Part shown: in pieces, positions 41,201 to 47,942 of the stretch
Numbering within the stretch: the stretch's first letter is position 1
Layout: each line of letters opens with the position of its first letter
DNA from: Acidimicrobiaceae bacterium
GTDB lineage: Bacteria; Actinomycetota; Acidimicrobiia; Acidimicrobiales; RAAP-2
Assembly (NCBI GenBank): GCA_947372925.1
Contig: CANBVQ010000006.1
Coordinates: 1 to 62,308, forward strand
Length of the DNA stretch: 62,308 nucleotides
Direction of reading: 5' to 3'
The notes under the pieces: model-generated
Databases searched by the model: none
Seen by the model: the letters and a program-made list of their open reading frames with translations, nothing else
Told to the model about the DNA's origin: nothing
Position numbers and translations under genes: made by a program

Positions 41201-41273
41201 GCTCCTCCGGATCGCTGGCTCCGTCAAGAAAACTAAAACCGGAGTGGGCGTGAAGTTCTCCGTAGCGGGCCAT
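38202..41273 (-). CDS. dnaE2: Error-prone DNA polymerase III alpha subunit
   Basis: 1023 aa, typical for DnaE2/ImuC rather than the longer DnaE1. N-terminal PHP domain (HAHSGFSFLDGASDP...LTDHHGLYGVVRF), polymerase core with the catalytic acidic motif PDIDVDIE (about residues 395-402), the QGRGSAANSAACFALGIT signature and a C-terminal OB fold (VVCGVVTHRQHP). It makes damage-tolerant, mutagenic synthesis together with ImuB and ImuA'. Its ATG shares one base with the imuB stop (TGATG). Part of the LexA-controlled operon starting at 43014. Confidence 0.96.
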   Translation of the reverse strand: MARYGELHAHSGFSFLDGASDPEELAVEATRLQLNGLALTDHHGLYGVVRFAEAARAAGLPTMFGTEIAVEHGGDRVGTPDPAGEHLVVLARSPEGYRRLSRLLSDGHLRRGDKGAPLFQYEELAQHAAHWRILTGCRKGPLAHALETHGPQAAERRYRQLRDYFGESLVVELWDHGQPLDVYRNDALATLAVRGQSELVATGNVHYATPSAFRRSQVLSSIRARQSLREMQGWLPSSATACLRSDEEQRRRFARWPGVVDRAGEIAEELAFDLRLVTPQLPNFPTPPGHDEQSYLEQLVSEGATRRYGPRTAERVVGAWRQIDHELSVIKQLGFAGYFLIVWDITEFCRRENIYCQGRGSAANSAACFALGITNADAVRLNLFFERFLSTSRDGPPDIDVDIESGRREEVIQYVYRRYGRHHAAQVANVITYRPRSAQRDVARAFGYAAVDEMTPEERARDGAHIEEMATELLNRPRHLGIHSAGMVICDRPVSEVCPVEWGRTPGRSVLQWDKDDCAATGLVKFDLLGLGMLEALHRAVDLIEEHEGVRLDLGELPQEEIVYDLLCRADTVGLFQVESRAQMGTLPRVQPRCFYDLVIEVALIRPGPIQGQAVNPYIRRRRGEEPVTYLHPRLEPILERTLGVPLFQEQLMEMAVAVAGFSPAEADELRQAMAAKRSEVRMARLKGRFYAGMANYDIVGPDADHLWDALSAFANFGFPESHSVSFAHLVYCSAWLKVHYPAAFLASLLNAQPLGFWSPQSLVADAQRHGVTVLRPDVQSSRATSTLEHHESGTAVRLGLTTVRGVREGAAQRIVDGTPWVTMEDLARRAELRQSHLEALAASGALDSLGRSRRGLLWEAGAASQNTQDRLPGMVTGTTSPLLRPTSELERVSDDMWALGLTPDATAIALCREELNQLDVTLAGSLASVEAHRVVVCGVVTHRQHPETANGAVFLNLEDESGHVNVIFSKGAWVRWESVARSAPVLLIRGVLQRGQGAIALQAESVELFDVAVTTPPSRDFR

Positions 41274-42355
41274 CAGTCAAACACTCCCGCCAGCCACCAC
41301 TGGGCACGCTCCGCATAGAGCCAGAAGGCTCGCCCGTCCTCGAGGAGTACGTGCACGTGAGCCCGCCGGTGGTGATTACCCCACCAACCTTCGTCGTGTG
41401 GCCAGGGACCGGCGCTAAAGGTGACGCGATGACTCTTACCGGGGGGAAACCGCATGGCGTGAATCGGCGCACTCAGCAGTGCCCGACCGGTCACGCGAAC
41501 GGCGGCGCCCTGTTCGCTGGTCACCTCCACGGCAACCGGATGATTCAGCACCACGCTGGGGGCCGGCGAAGGAAGCCGCCCGGGCCACGGCGCGCCACCT
41601 ACTACTCGTCGGGGGCTCGGCGCGCCCCACGGCCTCCACTCCACCTGATCGTGTGGCGTTCTCCCTCCACGGAGCGAGGCGGTCCATACCGACTCCACGC
41701 CGAGGCGGGTCGTGATGCGATGCGCCACCGCAATCGCTCGACGATCGGCATCGGTGCGATCACCGAAGAAGCCCATTTGGCCCACCACGACTTCCTCTTC
41801 ACCGTGGATTTCGCGTAGACGGCGAAACAGCGTTGGGTCGCGATAGGCATCCCAGGCATCACGCTCCCCACGGGCCAGCTCGTGCAGTACCACGACGGCG
41901 GCCGAGAAGCGCTCGGTCACCCGAGCGCGAGGCAGTGCGGCGAAGGAGCCGACGGTGTGGAGACCAAGCCGACGAGCCGTAACGGCCAAGTCGTTCATGC
42001 CGAGCGCCTCGATCGGTAGGGCGCTACGAAATGCGGTTGTCTCCTTGAGAGGAACTACCACCTCGCGAAGGGCGGCCGCGTGAGCGGCAAAAAGTCCGTC
42101 GGCGATACCGATATGAACGGTCCCATCCACGTGACGAGCCGCGAGTGTTCGCACGCTCTCAATGACGATTTCCTCTCCCCCGACAAAGCGACTCGGACCC
42201 CGTACCGGGAGAACAAAGAGTCCGTATCGCACGACTTCACTAAAGGGACAGAACATCGTGAGGTCACCGAGCAACGCCGCGTGGGCACGCGTCACCGCAC
42301 CGTCGTCGCTCTCTTGTGCGAGCGAGGGAACCCATAAGGCCAAGAGCCGCTCCAT
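41273..42355 (-). CDS. imuB: ImuB-like Y-family polymerase homologue, unusually short
   Basis: 360 aa from an ATG sharing one base with the imuA' stop (TGATG); a GTG 3 nt earlier is possible. The GPSRFVGGEE, HIGIADGLFAA and LGLHTVGSFAALPRARVTERF blocks identify ImuB, the mutasome hub. Most ImuBs exceed 500 aa. Here the segment between LLALWVPS and LFVLPVRGPSR is only about 35 residues and most of the little-finger region is missing. A probable beta-clamp motif QMGFFG (193-198) is retained where mycobacterial ImuB has a QLPLW-type motif. Polymerase acidic residues are not evident. It would bridge DnaE2, ImuA' and the sliding clamp. Confidence 0.85.
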   Translation of the reverse strand: MERLLALWVPSLAQESDDGAVTRAHAALLGDLTMFCPFSEVVRYGLFVLPVRGPSRFVGGEEIVIESVRTLAARHVDGTVHIGIADGLFAAHAAALREVVVPLKETTAFRSALPIEALGMNDLAVTARRLGLHTVGSFAALPRARVTERFSAAVVVLHELARGERDAWDAYRDPTLFRRLREIHGEEEVVVGQMGFFGDRTDADRRAIAVAHRITTRLGVESVWTASLRGGRTPHDQVEWRPWGAPSPRRVVGGAPWPGRLPSPAPSVVLNHPVAVEVTSEQGAAVRVTGRALLSAPIHAMRFPPGKSHRVTFSAGPWPHDEGWWGNHHRRAHVHVLLEDGRAFWLYAERAQWWLAGVFD

Positions 42356-43014
42356 CACGGCCGATCTACCGTGCCGTACGTAGTTGGCAGGAGCAACCTC
42401 ACATCGTCGCCCCGCCGGGCCGCCCCTCGGCCACTGATGCGCGTCGTGATGACGCGTTCACGCAGCGTGGCGTCAGTCCGCCAATCGGCTTCGGTGATAT
42501 CAATCATCACATCCACCGGAACGGGCCAGGCCGAGCGAGGTTCGCTCACTACGAGCAAAACGGCGCGGCGTTCTCGTGCTCTTGCCATTAACCGACGTGC
42601 GGCTCCATGCGCCGGTCGCGACGGCGGGCGCACCACAACGAGATCGATTCCATCAATCAGATCAGCCGTTGCCTCAACCCAGGCGTCGCGCGGACGAGGT
42701 AGAAAAAGGACGTGGGCCAGAGAGATACCAAACTCGGCCATCGCCACGACGCCGGGATCATCGACACCGACGAGGGCGGCCCAGTGACCCTTACTCGTGG
42801 GGTGAGCCACCACGCTGAAGGCCGCACTCAGGGCACCGGCACCGGCATCACTGTTAAGAACGATGGTCGATCCACGACGGAGCCCCCCGTCAGGCAAGAG
42901 TGTCGACCACGGGGCGCCCACCGCGATCTGGCGACTGGCGGCCATGGCCACGGGGCGGATGGATGCAGCCAGTGAAGCCGGCAATTCTGGGCGATTGGGT
43001 GAAAAAGCGAACAT
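42355..43014 (-). CDS. ImuA'-like RecA-fold mutasome protein
   Basis: 219 aa. It resembles the RecA-like ImuA/ImuA' partners by position and by the early GAPWSTLLPDGGLRRGSTIVLNSDAGAGALS stretch. That stretch is a degenerate P-loop with no Lys-Ser/Thr, so ATP hydrolysis is doubtful. VDDPGVVAMAEFGISLAHVLFLP and DLIDGIDLVVVRPPSR follow the expected RecA-core order. First gene of imuA'-imuB-dnaE2. Its start codon lies inside a LexA box. Confidence 0.82.
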   Translation of the reverse strand: MFAFSPNRPELPASLAASIRPVAMAASRQIAVGAPWSTLLPDGGLRRGSTIVLNSDAGAGALSAAFSVVAHPTSKGHWAALVGVDDPGVVAMAEFGISLAHVLFLPRPRDAWVEATADLIDGIDLVVVRPPSRPAHGAARRLMARARERRAVLLVVSEPRSAWPVPVDVMIDITEADWRTDATLRERVITTRISGRGAARRGDDVRLLLPTTYGTVDRP

Positions 43015-43021
43015 TTGTTCG
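43008..43021. promoter_or_regulatory. LexA (SOS) box overlapping the imuA' start codon
   Basis: CGAAC-ATTT-GTTCG, a perfect palindrome with 4-bp centre, matching the Gram-positive/actinobacterial SOS box (CGAAC-N4-GTTCG). It covers the ATG at 43014 and abuts a TAGAGT -10 hexamer placed 8 nt before the ATG. LexA binding here would block transcription initiation of imuA'-imuB-dnaE2. Confidence 0.88.
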
Positions 43022-43138
43022 TACTCTAATCAGCGGCCGTGACATTCGCCAATCCCCCAGGGTCACCCCTCGGAGTCAGGAGTTTTACGACTGGGCAACC
43101 ACACGCCAGATGAAATTGTTCGTTACCATCAGGGCACG

Positions 43139-44110
43139 ATGAGCGACAAGAGCCAAGACCTAGCAATCGATGAATTTGGACAGCCCGCCGACGCGAAGAG
43201 TGCTCGCAAGGAGGCTCTCGCCGCCGAACGGGCCATCGCCTCAAAGTACTGGGGAGGCTTTCAGCTCCGTATCGTCGCGACCTTTGCCCTCTGCGTAGCG
43301 CTGTGGGTAGCCGTGGTGGCCGTGTCTCTGACACACCACGTCCCACTGTGGGCCGGTCTCATTATCAACACCATCGTGGCATCCCTCTTCTATATGCCCA
43401 TGCACGAAGCGGTCCACGGCAACATCTCGGGCCGACAGGAGAAGTGGCGAGGAGTGGAGAATCTCGTTGGCGCCATCTGCGCTATCCCGCTCGGCTTCTC
43501 GTTCGCCGCGCACCGATCTTCACACTTGCGCCACCACGCCTACACGAATAACCCTGACCGTGACCCCGATCACTACACCTACGGCAAGCTCAGTTCCCTC
43601 GTCGGCAAGTGGTTCGCAGTCGCAGTGATCTCCAGTTTTCTCCCGTTCTTTGCCTTTATTCCTGTACTTCGAAAAGTCTTACCCCAACAGGTTCAGCGAT
43701 CCCTCGGCGCCGACAACGACCGCGCGAGTGGGATTATTCAGTTACGGTTCTGGATCTTGACCACCGTGGCCCTCGCGGCAGCGTTTCTTCTCGGGGTCGG
43801 CTGGCCGGCACTCATGCTCTGGTACATCCCGGGACGTCTGCAGGCGCTCTGGTTGCTCTTCGTCTTTGCGTGGTTCCCCCACCACCCCGCCAGCGAGTCA
43901 GGTCGATACGTCGACACTCGCGTAGCGGTGTTTCGAGGATCGCGGTGGCTCATCCGTGGTCACGACCACCACGCCCTTCACCACCTGTACCCCCAGATTC
44001 CCCACTACCGACTACGAGCTCTCTGGCAGGAAGCAGCCGAGGACCTCGTCGCCAAGGGCGTGCGGGCCGAAGGTCGGGCTCTGGCGGCCACCGGTCCCAT
44101 CGTCTGGTAA
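43139..44110 (+). CDS. Membrane fatty acid desaturase/hydroxylase family protein
   Basis: 323 aa with four to five membrane helices and the three histidine clusters of di-iron membrane desaturases: HEAVH (89-93), HRSSHLRHH (125-133) and HDHHALHHLYP near residue 275. It is shorter than acyl-CoA desaturases and close to carotenoid beta-ring hydroxylase/ketolase-like or small FA_desaturase members, so lipid desaturation or carotenoid hydroxylation are both possible. TACCAT lies 9 nt before the ATG. It lies downstream of, and divergent from, the SOS operon. Confidence 0.87.
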   Translation: MSDKSQDLAIDEFGQPADAKSARKEALAAERAIASKYWGGFQLRIVATFALCVALWVAVVAVSLTHHVPLWAGLIINTIVASLFYMPMHEAVHGNISGRQEKWRGVENLVGAICAIPLGFSFAAHRSSHLRHHAYTNNPDRDPDHYTYGKLSSLVGKWFAVAVISSFLPFFAFIPVLRKVLPQQVQRSLGADNDRASGIIQLRFWILTTVALAAAFLLGVGWPALMLWYIPGRLQALWLLFVFAWFPHHPASESGRYVDTRVAVFRGSRWLIRGHDHHALHHLYPQIPHYRLRALWQEAAEDLVAKGVRAEGRALAATGPIVW

Positions 44111-44140
44111 CACCGCTCGAGAGTTCGTAGCATTCTCACC

Positions 44141-44842
44141 ATGTGCGGACGCGTCGCTCTCTATACCCCTCCAGCGAAGTTGGCTCGCTTTCTCGACGCC
44201 GCACTCGCTGCAGGCATTGACCCCGAAGGTCGAGCGAGTTGGAATATCGGACCACAACGTTCGCTCTTTGCCGTTACCGAAGATGACCACAGTCGCACTC
44301 TTGATCGCTACCGCTGGGGCCTACTACCGAGTTGGGCGAAAGACCCGAGTATTTCCAACAAACTCTTCAACGCTCGTGGGGAAACGGTCGCTGAAAAACC
44401 ATCGTTTCGCTCCGCATTCGCGAAACATCCCTGCGTGATCCCCGTGGATGGTTTCTACGAGTGGGACCACCGTGATGGCAAAGGTCGCCAACCACACTTC
44501 TTTACCCGTCGCGATGGCACGCCCCTCTTGCTCGCCGGGCTCGTCGAACAGTGGCGCAATCCCGCCGAACCCGACGCCCCGATAGTGCGGACCTGCACCG
44601 TCATAACAACTACGCCGAGCGACGACATCGAGGGTATTCACGATCGCATGCCCGTCATCTTGACGGTGGCGACCGTGGAGCCCTGGCTCGATACCAACGC
44701 CCCTGGATCGCTGCGTCAGGCACTTCTGGCTCCGGCACCCAACGGCACGCTGGAGCACTATGGCGTCGGTAGTGCGGTGGGCAACGTCCGTAACGACGGA
44801 CCAGAACTCATTGCACGTAGCGAACCGACCACGCTCTTTTAG
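44141..44842 (+). CDS. SRAP-domain DNA-protein crosslink protein (YedK/HMCES family)
   Basis: 233 aa. The nucleophilic Cys2 follows the initiator Met (MCGRVALY), with Asn35 (WNIGP), Glu107 (FYEWDH) and His167 (GIHDRMPVIL) completing the abasic-site binding pocket. SRAP proteins bind covalently to abasic sites in single-stranded DNA and protect them. It lies 30 nt after the desaturase and close to the SOS mutasome, consistent with a DNA-damage role. TAGCAT lies 7 nt before the ATG. Confidence 0.95.
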   Translation: MCGRVALYTPPAKLARFLDAALAAGIDPEGRASWNIGPQRSLFAVTEDDHSRTLDRYRWGLLPSWAKDPSISNKLFNARGETVAEKPSFRSAFAKHPCVIPVDGFYEWDHRDGKGRQPHFFTRRDGTPLLLAGLVEQWRNPAEPDAPIVRTCTVITTTPSDDIEGIHDRMPVILTVATVEPWLDTNAPGSLRQALLAPAPNGTLEHYGVGSAVGNVRNDGPELIARSEPTTLF

Positions 44843-45808
44843 TTACTCGGCCAGCAGGCTCTGCAGTAGATCGAAGGCGATGTTGCGTCCACAGGCGATA
44901 AAGCCAACGCGACTCGACGTGTCGTTAATGAGATTGTTGGTAATAGCGGCGTAGGAGGCCGTGGCCGAACCCTCCATCACGAGACCGTTTTGCTCGACAC
45001 ATTCCCGCACGGCGCTTCGAATCTCGTCTTCGGGGACGAGAACAAAGGGGATCTGGTGGTGAGCCACAATCGCGTTGGTCATAGCGCCATCGTCACCACC
45101 ACCCGCGAGTCCGTCGGCGATTGTGGGCAGATGTGTGATTTCAGCCATCGTCATACCCTGCAGCGCAAAGTAGAGAGCCGAGGAGTTCTTCGGTTGCACG
45201 GCCGTTACCTGGATGTCGGTGCGACCGTGGACTTCTCGCGCCACGAGAGAGCCGGAGATCAGCCCGCCGCCGCCGACGCTGACGACCAGGTGCTCCAACT
45301 CGGGAGCTTGGTGCAACATCTCTTCGAAGACCGTGGACTGACCGGCCACAACATCGGGGTCATTGAACGGAGAGAGGAAACGGATGGATCGTTCGGACGC
45401 CAACGCGAGGGCAAAGGCTTGGGCTTCGTCGTAGGAGTTGCCGTGTTGGATGAGTTCAATGTCGTACCCACGCAACTTCTTAACCTTGGCGGCCGAAGCG
45501 GTCGCGGGGACCACGACCGTGGCGCGGGCGCCGAGCAACATGGCGGCGTGGGCGATACCGAGTCCGTGATTGCCCGCCGAAGACGCGATTACGGCACCCG
45601 TGGGGTCACTCGTAAGCGCCGCATCGATAGCGGCCAATGCACCGCGAATCTTGAAGGCGCCGGTGGGTTGAAACAGTTCCATCTTGGTGAGAACTGGTCG
45701 GCCACGCAACGAGAGAGTCACCGTGGGCGTAGGAACAAGGTGATCGCCAATGACGCGACGGGCCGCTTCCAACTGTTGCTCGGTTGGTGGTGGCACGTTT
45801 GTATTCAT
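44843..45808 (-). CDS. Threonine/serine dehydratase (catabolic type, no ACT domain)
   Basis: 321 aa from ATG 45808, with GGAG 5 nt upstream; an ATG 3 nt earlier is possible and the frame opens much further upstream. PLP lysine Lys53 in PTGAFKIRGA, SSAGNHGLGIA phosphate/substrate loop, and the GGGGL glycine loop. It deaminates threonine to 2-oxobutyrate or serine to pyruvate, or could be a serine racemase-like enzyme. The lack of a regulatory ACT domain suggests a catabolic rather than isoleucine-biosynthetic role, though 2-oxobutyrate could feed IlvB. Confidence 0.9.
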   Translation of the reverse strand: MNTNVPPPTEQQLEAARRVIGDHLVPTPTVTLSLRGRPVLTKMELFQPTGAFKIRGALAAIDAALTSDPTGAVIASSAGNHGLGIAHAAMLLGARATVVVPATASAAKVKKLRGYDIELIQHGNSYDEAQAFALALASERSIRFLSPFNDPDVVAGQSTVFEEMLHQAPELEHLVVSVGGGGLISGSLVAREVHGRTDIQVTAVQPKNSSALYFALQGMTMAEITHLPTIADGLAGGGDDGAMTNAIVAHHQIPFVLVPEDEIRSAVRECVEQNGLVMEGSATASYAAITNNLINDTSSRVGFIACGRNIAFDLLQSLLAE

Positions 45809-45865
45809 CATTACTCCGCTCCAACTGTACCGCCGAGAAAGATGGTCCTTTCTGGGCGTGCGGGG

Positions 45866-45871
45866 TATGGT
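45866..45871 (+). promoter_or_regulatory. -10 element of the cadD-like gene (leaderless)
   Basis: TATGGT, 6 nt before ATG 45878. It marks the true start inside a much longer open frame. Confidence 0.55.
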
Positions 45872-45877
45872 GACCCC

Positions 45878-46450
45878 ATGCACGACGTGATGGTGGCTAT
45901 TGCAATTGGCGTGGGCGCTTTCTTGGGCACCATGATTGACAACTTTTTTGCCTTTGCCGCCCAGTTGGTCCTCACCGAACCCAAACGGTTTCGCCGTGTT
46001 TCGTACGCCCACGTCATCGGGGTTCTCGTTCTCATCATCGGTTCGGCCGCCGTGGGCAGCGCTTTGAACTTCATCTCACTCAAGTGGATTGGCATTCTCG
46101 CGGTGGCACCGCTTGCTCTCGCCTGGCACGGTTGGCGGCACCGCAATGAATTGGCACCCCAGCGGCGGGGAGCGACGACGACGTTCCTGGTTACCGTGGG
46201 ACTCGGGGGTGACAACATCGCGATTTGGATTCCCATTCTTCGAGCCCAGGGGGTCTTGCGCGGCATTACCGTGGCCACCACCATCCTCGTGCTCGATATC
46301 GGAGCCGTTTTTCTGGCACGGTTCGTAGCGAAGCGTCCGTCAGCCATTCAATTCGGCCAACGGTGGAGCGCCCAATTGATGCCAATCCTGTACTGCGGGC
46401 TCGCCGTACTAATTGTCTGGCAATGTGAGTGGTTTTCCTTCCTAGGCTGA
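45878..46450 (+). CDS. CadD-like cadmium resistance/LysE-superfamily transporter
   Basis: 190 aa, five to six membrane segments. The N-terminal IGVGAFLGTMIDNFFAFAAQLVL and the GLGGDNIAIWIPILR segment match the CadD family (D-N/D-D motif in helix 1 and GDNI-x-IY/WIP in the fourth). CadD-like proteins export cadmium or other cations. A long in-frame extension upstream to 44990 is the antisense shadow of the dehydratase gene and is rejected. Divergent from the dehydratase, and overlapped by the promoter of the HlyIII gene. Confidence 0.83.
   Translation: MHDVMVAIAIGVGAFLGTMIDNFFAFAAQLVLTEPKRFRRVSYAHVIGVLVLIIGSAAVGSALNFISLKWIGILAVAPLALAWHGWRHRNELAPQRRGATTTFLVTVGLGGDNIAIWIPILRAQGVLRGITVATTILVLDIGAVFLARFVAKRPSAIQFGQRWSAQLMPILYCGLAVLIVWQCEWFSFLG
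46443..46448 (+). promoter_or_regulatory. -10 element of the HlyIII/PAQR gene (leaderless)
   Basis: TAGGCT, within the last codons of the cadD-like gene and 6 nt before ATG 46455. Confidence 0.5.
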
Positions 46451-46454
46451 CCGC

Positions 46455-47099
46455 ATGGAAGAACAGACCGCCCTCACTAAGCCCCTGCTTCGCGGCTGGC
46501 TCCACCTCGGTGGATTGATTGTGCTGCTGGCCTGTTCCCCAATCCTGCTGGTTCTGGCAGAAAATGGTGCAGATATTGCGTGGTCGCTCTGTTTCGTTGG
46601 TGGCGTCGCCACCATGATGTTGACCAGCGCACTCTTCCACCGCATCAACTGGCAGCCGCGCGCGCGTCGGGCCTGGCGCCGGGCCGATCACTCGGCCATT
46701 TTTGCCGCCATCGCCGGCAGCTACTTCGGTCTTGCCGGCATCACCATGCACGGCACCGCGCGCACCGTCCTTCTCGTCATCGTCGCCACCGGCACGGTGG
46801 TGGGGATCACGATTCGCCAACTGTCTCTGGATACCCCGAAATGGGTTGCGACACTCCCCTATCTCGTTGTCGGCTGGGCCGCCGTGGCCTTCATCCCGCA
46901 GATGTACCGCGGGGGTGGTCTGGCCTGCCTACTCTTCGTTCTGGGCGGTGGCTTGGCCTACACCGTCGGAGCCATCTTCTACGGAACAAAACGGCCCAAG
47001 CTCTGGCCCAAAGTTTTCGGCTACCACGAACTCTTTCACGCCTTTACCTTGGTGGGTGCCAGCTTGCACTTCACCGCTATCGCTCTCGCGCTTCGCTAG
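46455..47099 (+). CDS. Hemolysin III/PAQR-family membrane protein
   Basis: 214 aa with seven hydrophobic segments. The metal-binding pattern of the PAQR/CREST family is present: SALFHR (Ser and His) after helix 2, RADHSAIFAAIAGSY (Asp) and GYHELFHAFTLVGASLHF (two His) in helix 7. Members act as hydrolase-like or membrane-homeostasis proteins (TrhA/YqfA). It starts 4 nt after the CadD-like stop. Convergent overlap of 4 nt with the following SDR. Confidence 0.92.
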   Translation: MEEQTALTKPLLRGWLHLGGLIVLLACSPILLVLAENGADIAWSLCFVGGVATMMLTSALFHRINWQPRARRAWRRADHSAIFAAIAGSYFGLAGITMHGTARTVLLVIVATGTVVGITIRQLSLDTPKWVATLPYLVVGWAAVAFIPQMYRGGGLACLLFVLGGGLAYTVGAIFYGTKRPKLWPKVFGYHELFHAFTLVGASLHFTAIALALR

Positions 47100-47863
47100 G
47101 GCAGTGGCGAGAGCCCACCGTCGAGATTGATACCCACGCCCGTGAGATAACTGGCGCGGGCCGAGAGGAGATAGGTCGCGAGATCGGCGAATTCGCTTGC
47201 TTCTCCGACACGACCAAGTGGAATCCCTTGATGTTGGACGATGGCCCCGTAGAGGTCGTCGTGAGCCATCGACATGGCGTCCGCTCGCCGAGTCCACTGA
47301 CCCGACTTAATGAGACCAATCAAGATGGCGTTCACGCGCACCCCGTGAGGAGCGAGTTCACCGGACAGCGCCTTGGTCATTGCTAGGCCGGCGGCGCGCG
47401 AGGCGGCCGTGGGCGTCGAGCCGGCGTCGGGAGCCTTGCCCTTGACCGCCAGAATATTGAGGACGGCACCGCGGCTTTGGATGAGCTCAGGGATAGCTCT
47501 GCGAATGAGGTGAACTGCCGCGATTACTTTCAGTTCATAGTCTTCGCGCCACTCTTCGTCGCTCGAGTCCAGTAATGGCGTGGCGGCTGACCGACCGGCA
47601 TTATTCACCACGCCATCAAGTCGCCCGAACGTAGTTAGGGCTTGATCAAAAAAGGCATCAAGCTGCTCGGTCTTCGTGACGTCCGTCTGAACGACAAGGG
47701 CGTTTGGCCCCAGCATGGCGGCCGCCTCCGCCACCTTGTCGGCCCGGCGACCACAGAGTGTCACGTTGGCCCCTTCGGAAATGAGCGATTGGGCCAGCGC
47801 TAAGCCCAGCCCTTCCGTACCACCCGTGATGATGAAGGCCTTACCAGAAAGTTCGAGATCCAT
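47096..47863 (-). CDS. SDR-fold protein with altered catalytic tetrad
   Basis: 255 aa. The cofactor site is normal: TGGTEGLG (13-20), CGRRADK (NADP-type Arg pair) and VNNAG (86-90). The Asn-Ser-Tyr-Lys tetrad is not: the Asn position reads DYELKV, the Ser position LNILAV, and YxxxK reads Thr152-x3-Arg156 (PTAASRAAG). The C-terminal YLTGVGINLDGGLSPLP is ordinary for FabG-like SDRs. It may be catalytically inactive, or use another mechanism as some divergent SDRs do. TAGGCT lies 6 nt before the ATG. Confidence 0.83.
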   Translation of the reverse strand: MDLELSGKAFIITGGTEGLGLALAQSLISEGANVTLCGRRADKVAEAAAMLGPNALVVQTDVTKTEQLDAFFDQALTTFGRLDGVVNNAGRSAATPLLDSSDEEWREDYELKVIAAVHLIRRAIPELIQSRGAVLNILAVKGKAPDAGSTPTAASRAAGLAMTKALSGELAPHGVRVNAILIGLIKSGQWTRRADAMSMAHDDLYGAIVQHQGIPLGRVGEASEFADLATYLLSARASYLTGVGINLDGGLSPLP

Positions 47864-47869
47864 GAAATG

Positions 47870-47875
47870 AGCCTA
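47870..47875 (-). promoter_or_regulatory. -10 element of the atypical SDR gene (leaderless)
   Basis: TAGGCT on the minus strand, 6 nt before ATG 47863. Confidence 0.5.
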
Positions 47876-47942
47876 GAAGGAGTGATGGTTCGAGTTGTAT
47901 CTGGCAAGCCCAGGTGGCGAGATGCACGGTAGCGTGGTCTCC

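Noticed and set aside
44990-45877. N-terminal 296 codons of a 486-codon plus-strand frame continuing into the CadD-like gene
   Set aside because: Antisense to the dehydratase gene; only the part from ATG 45878, which has its own -10 hexamer, matches a protein family.
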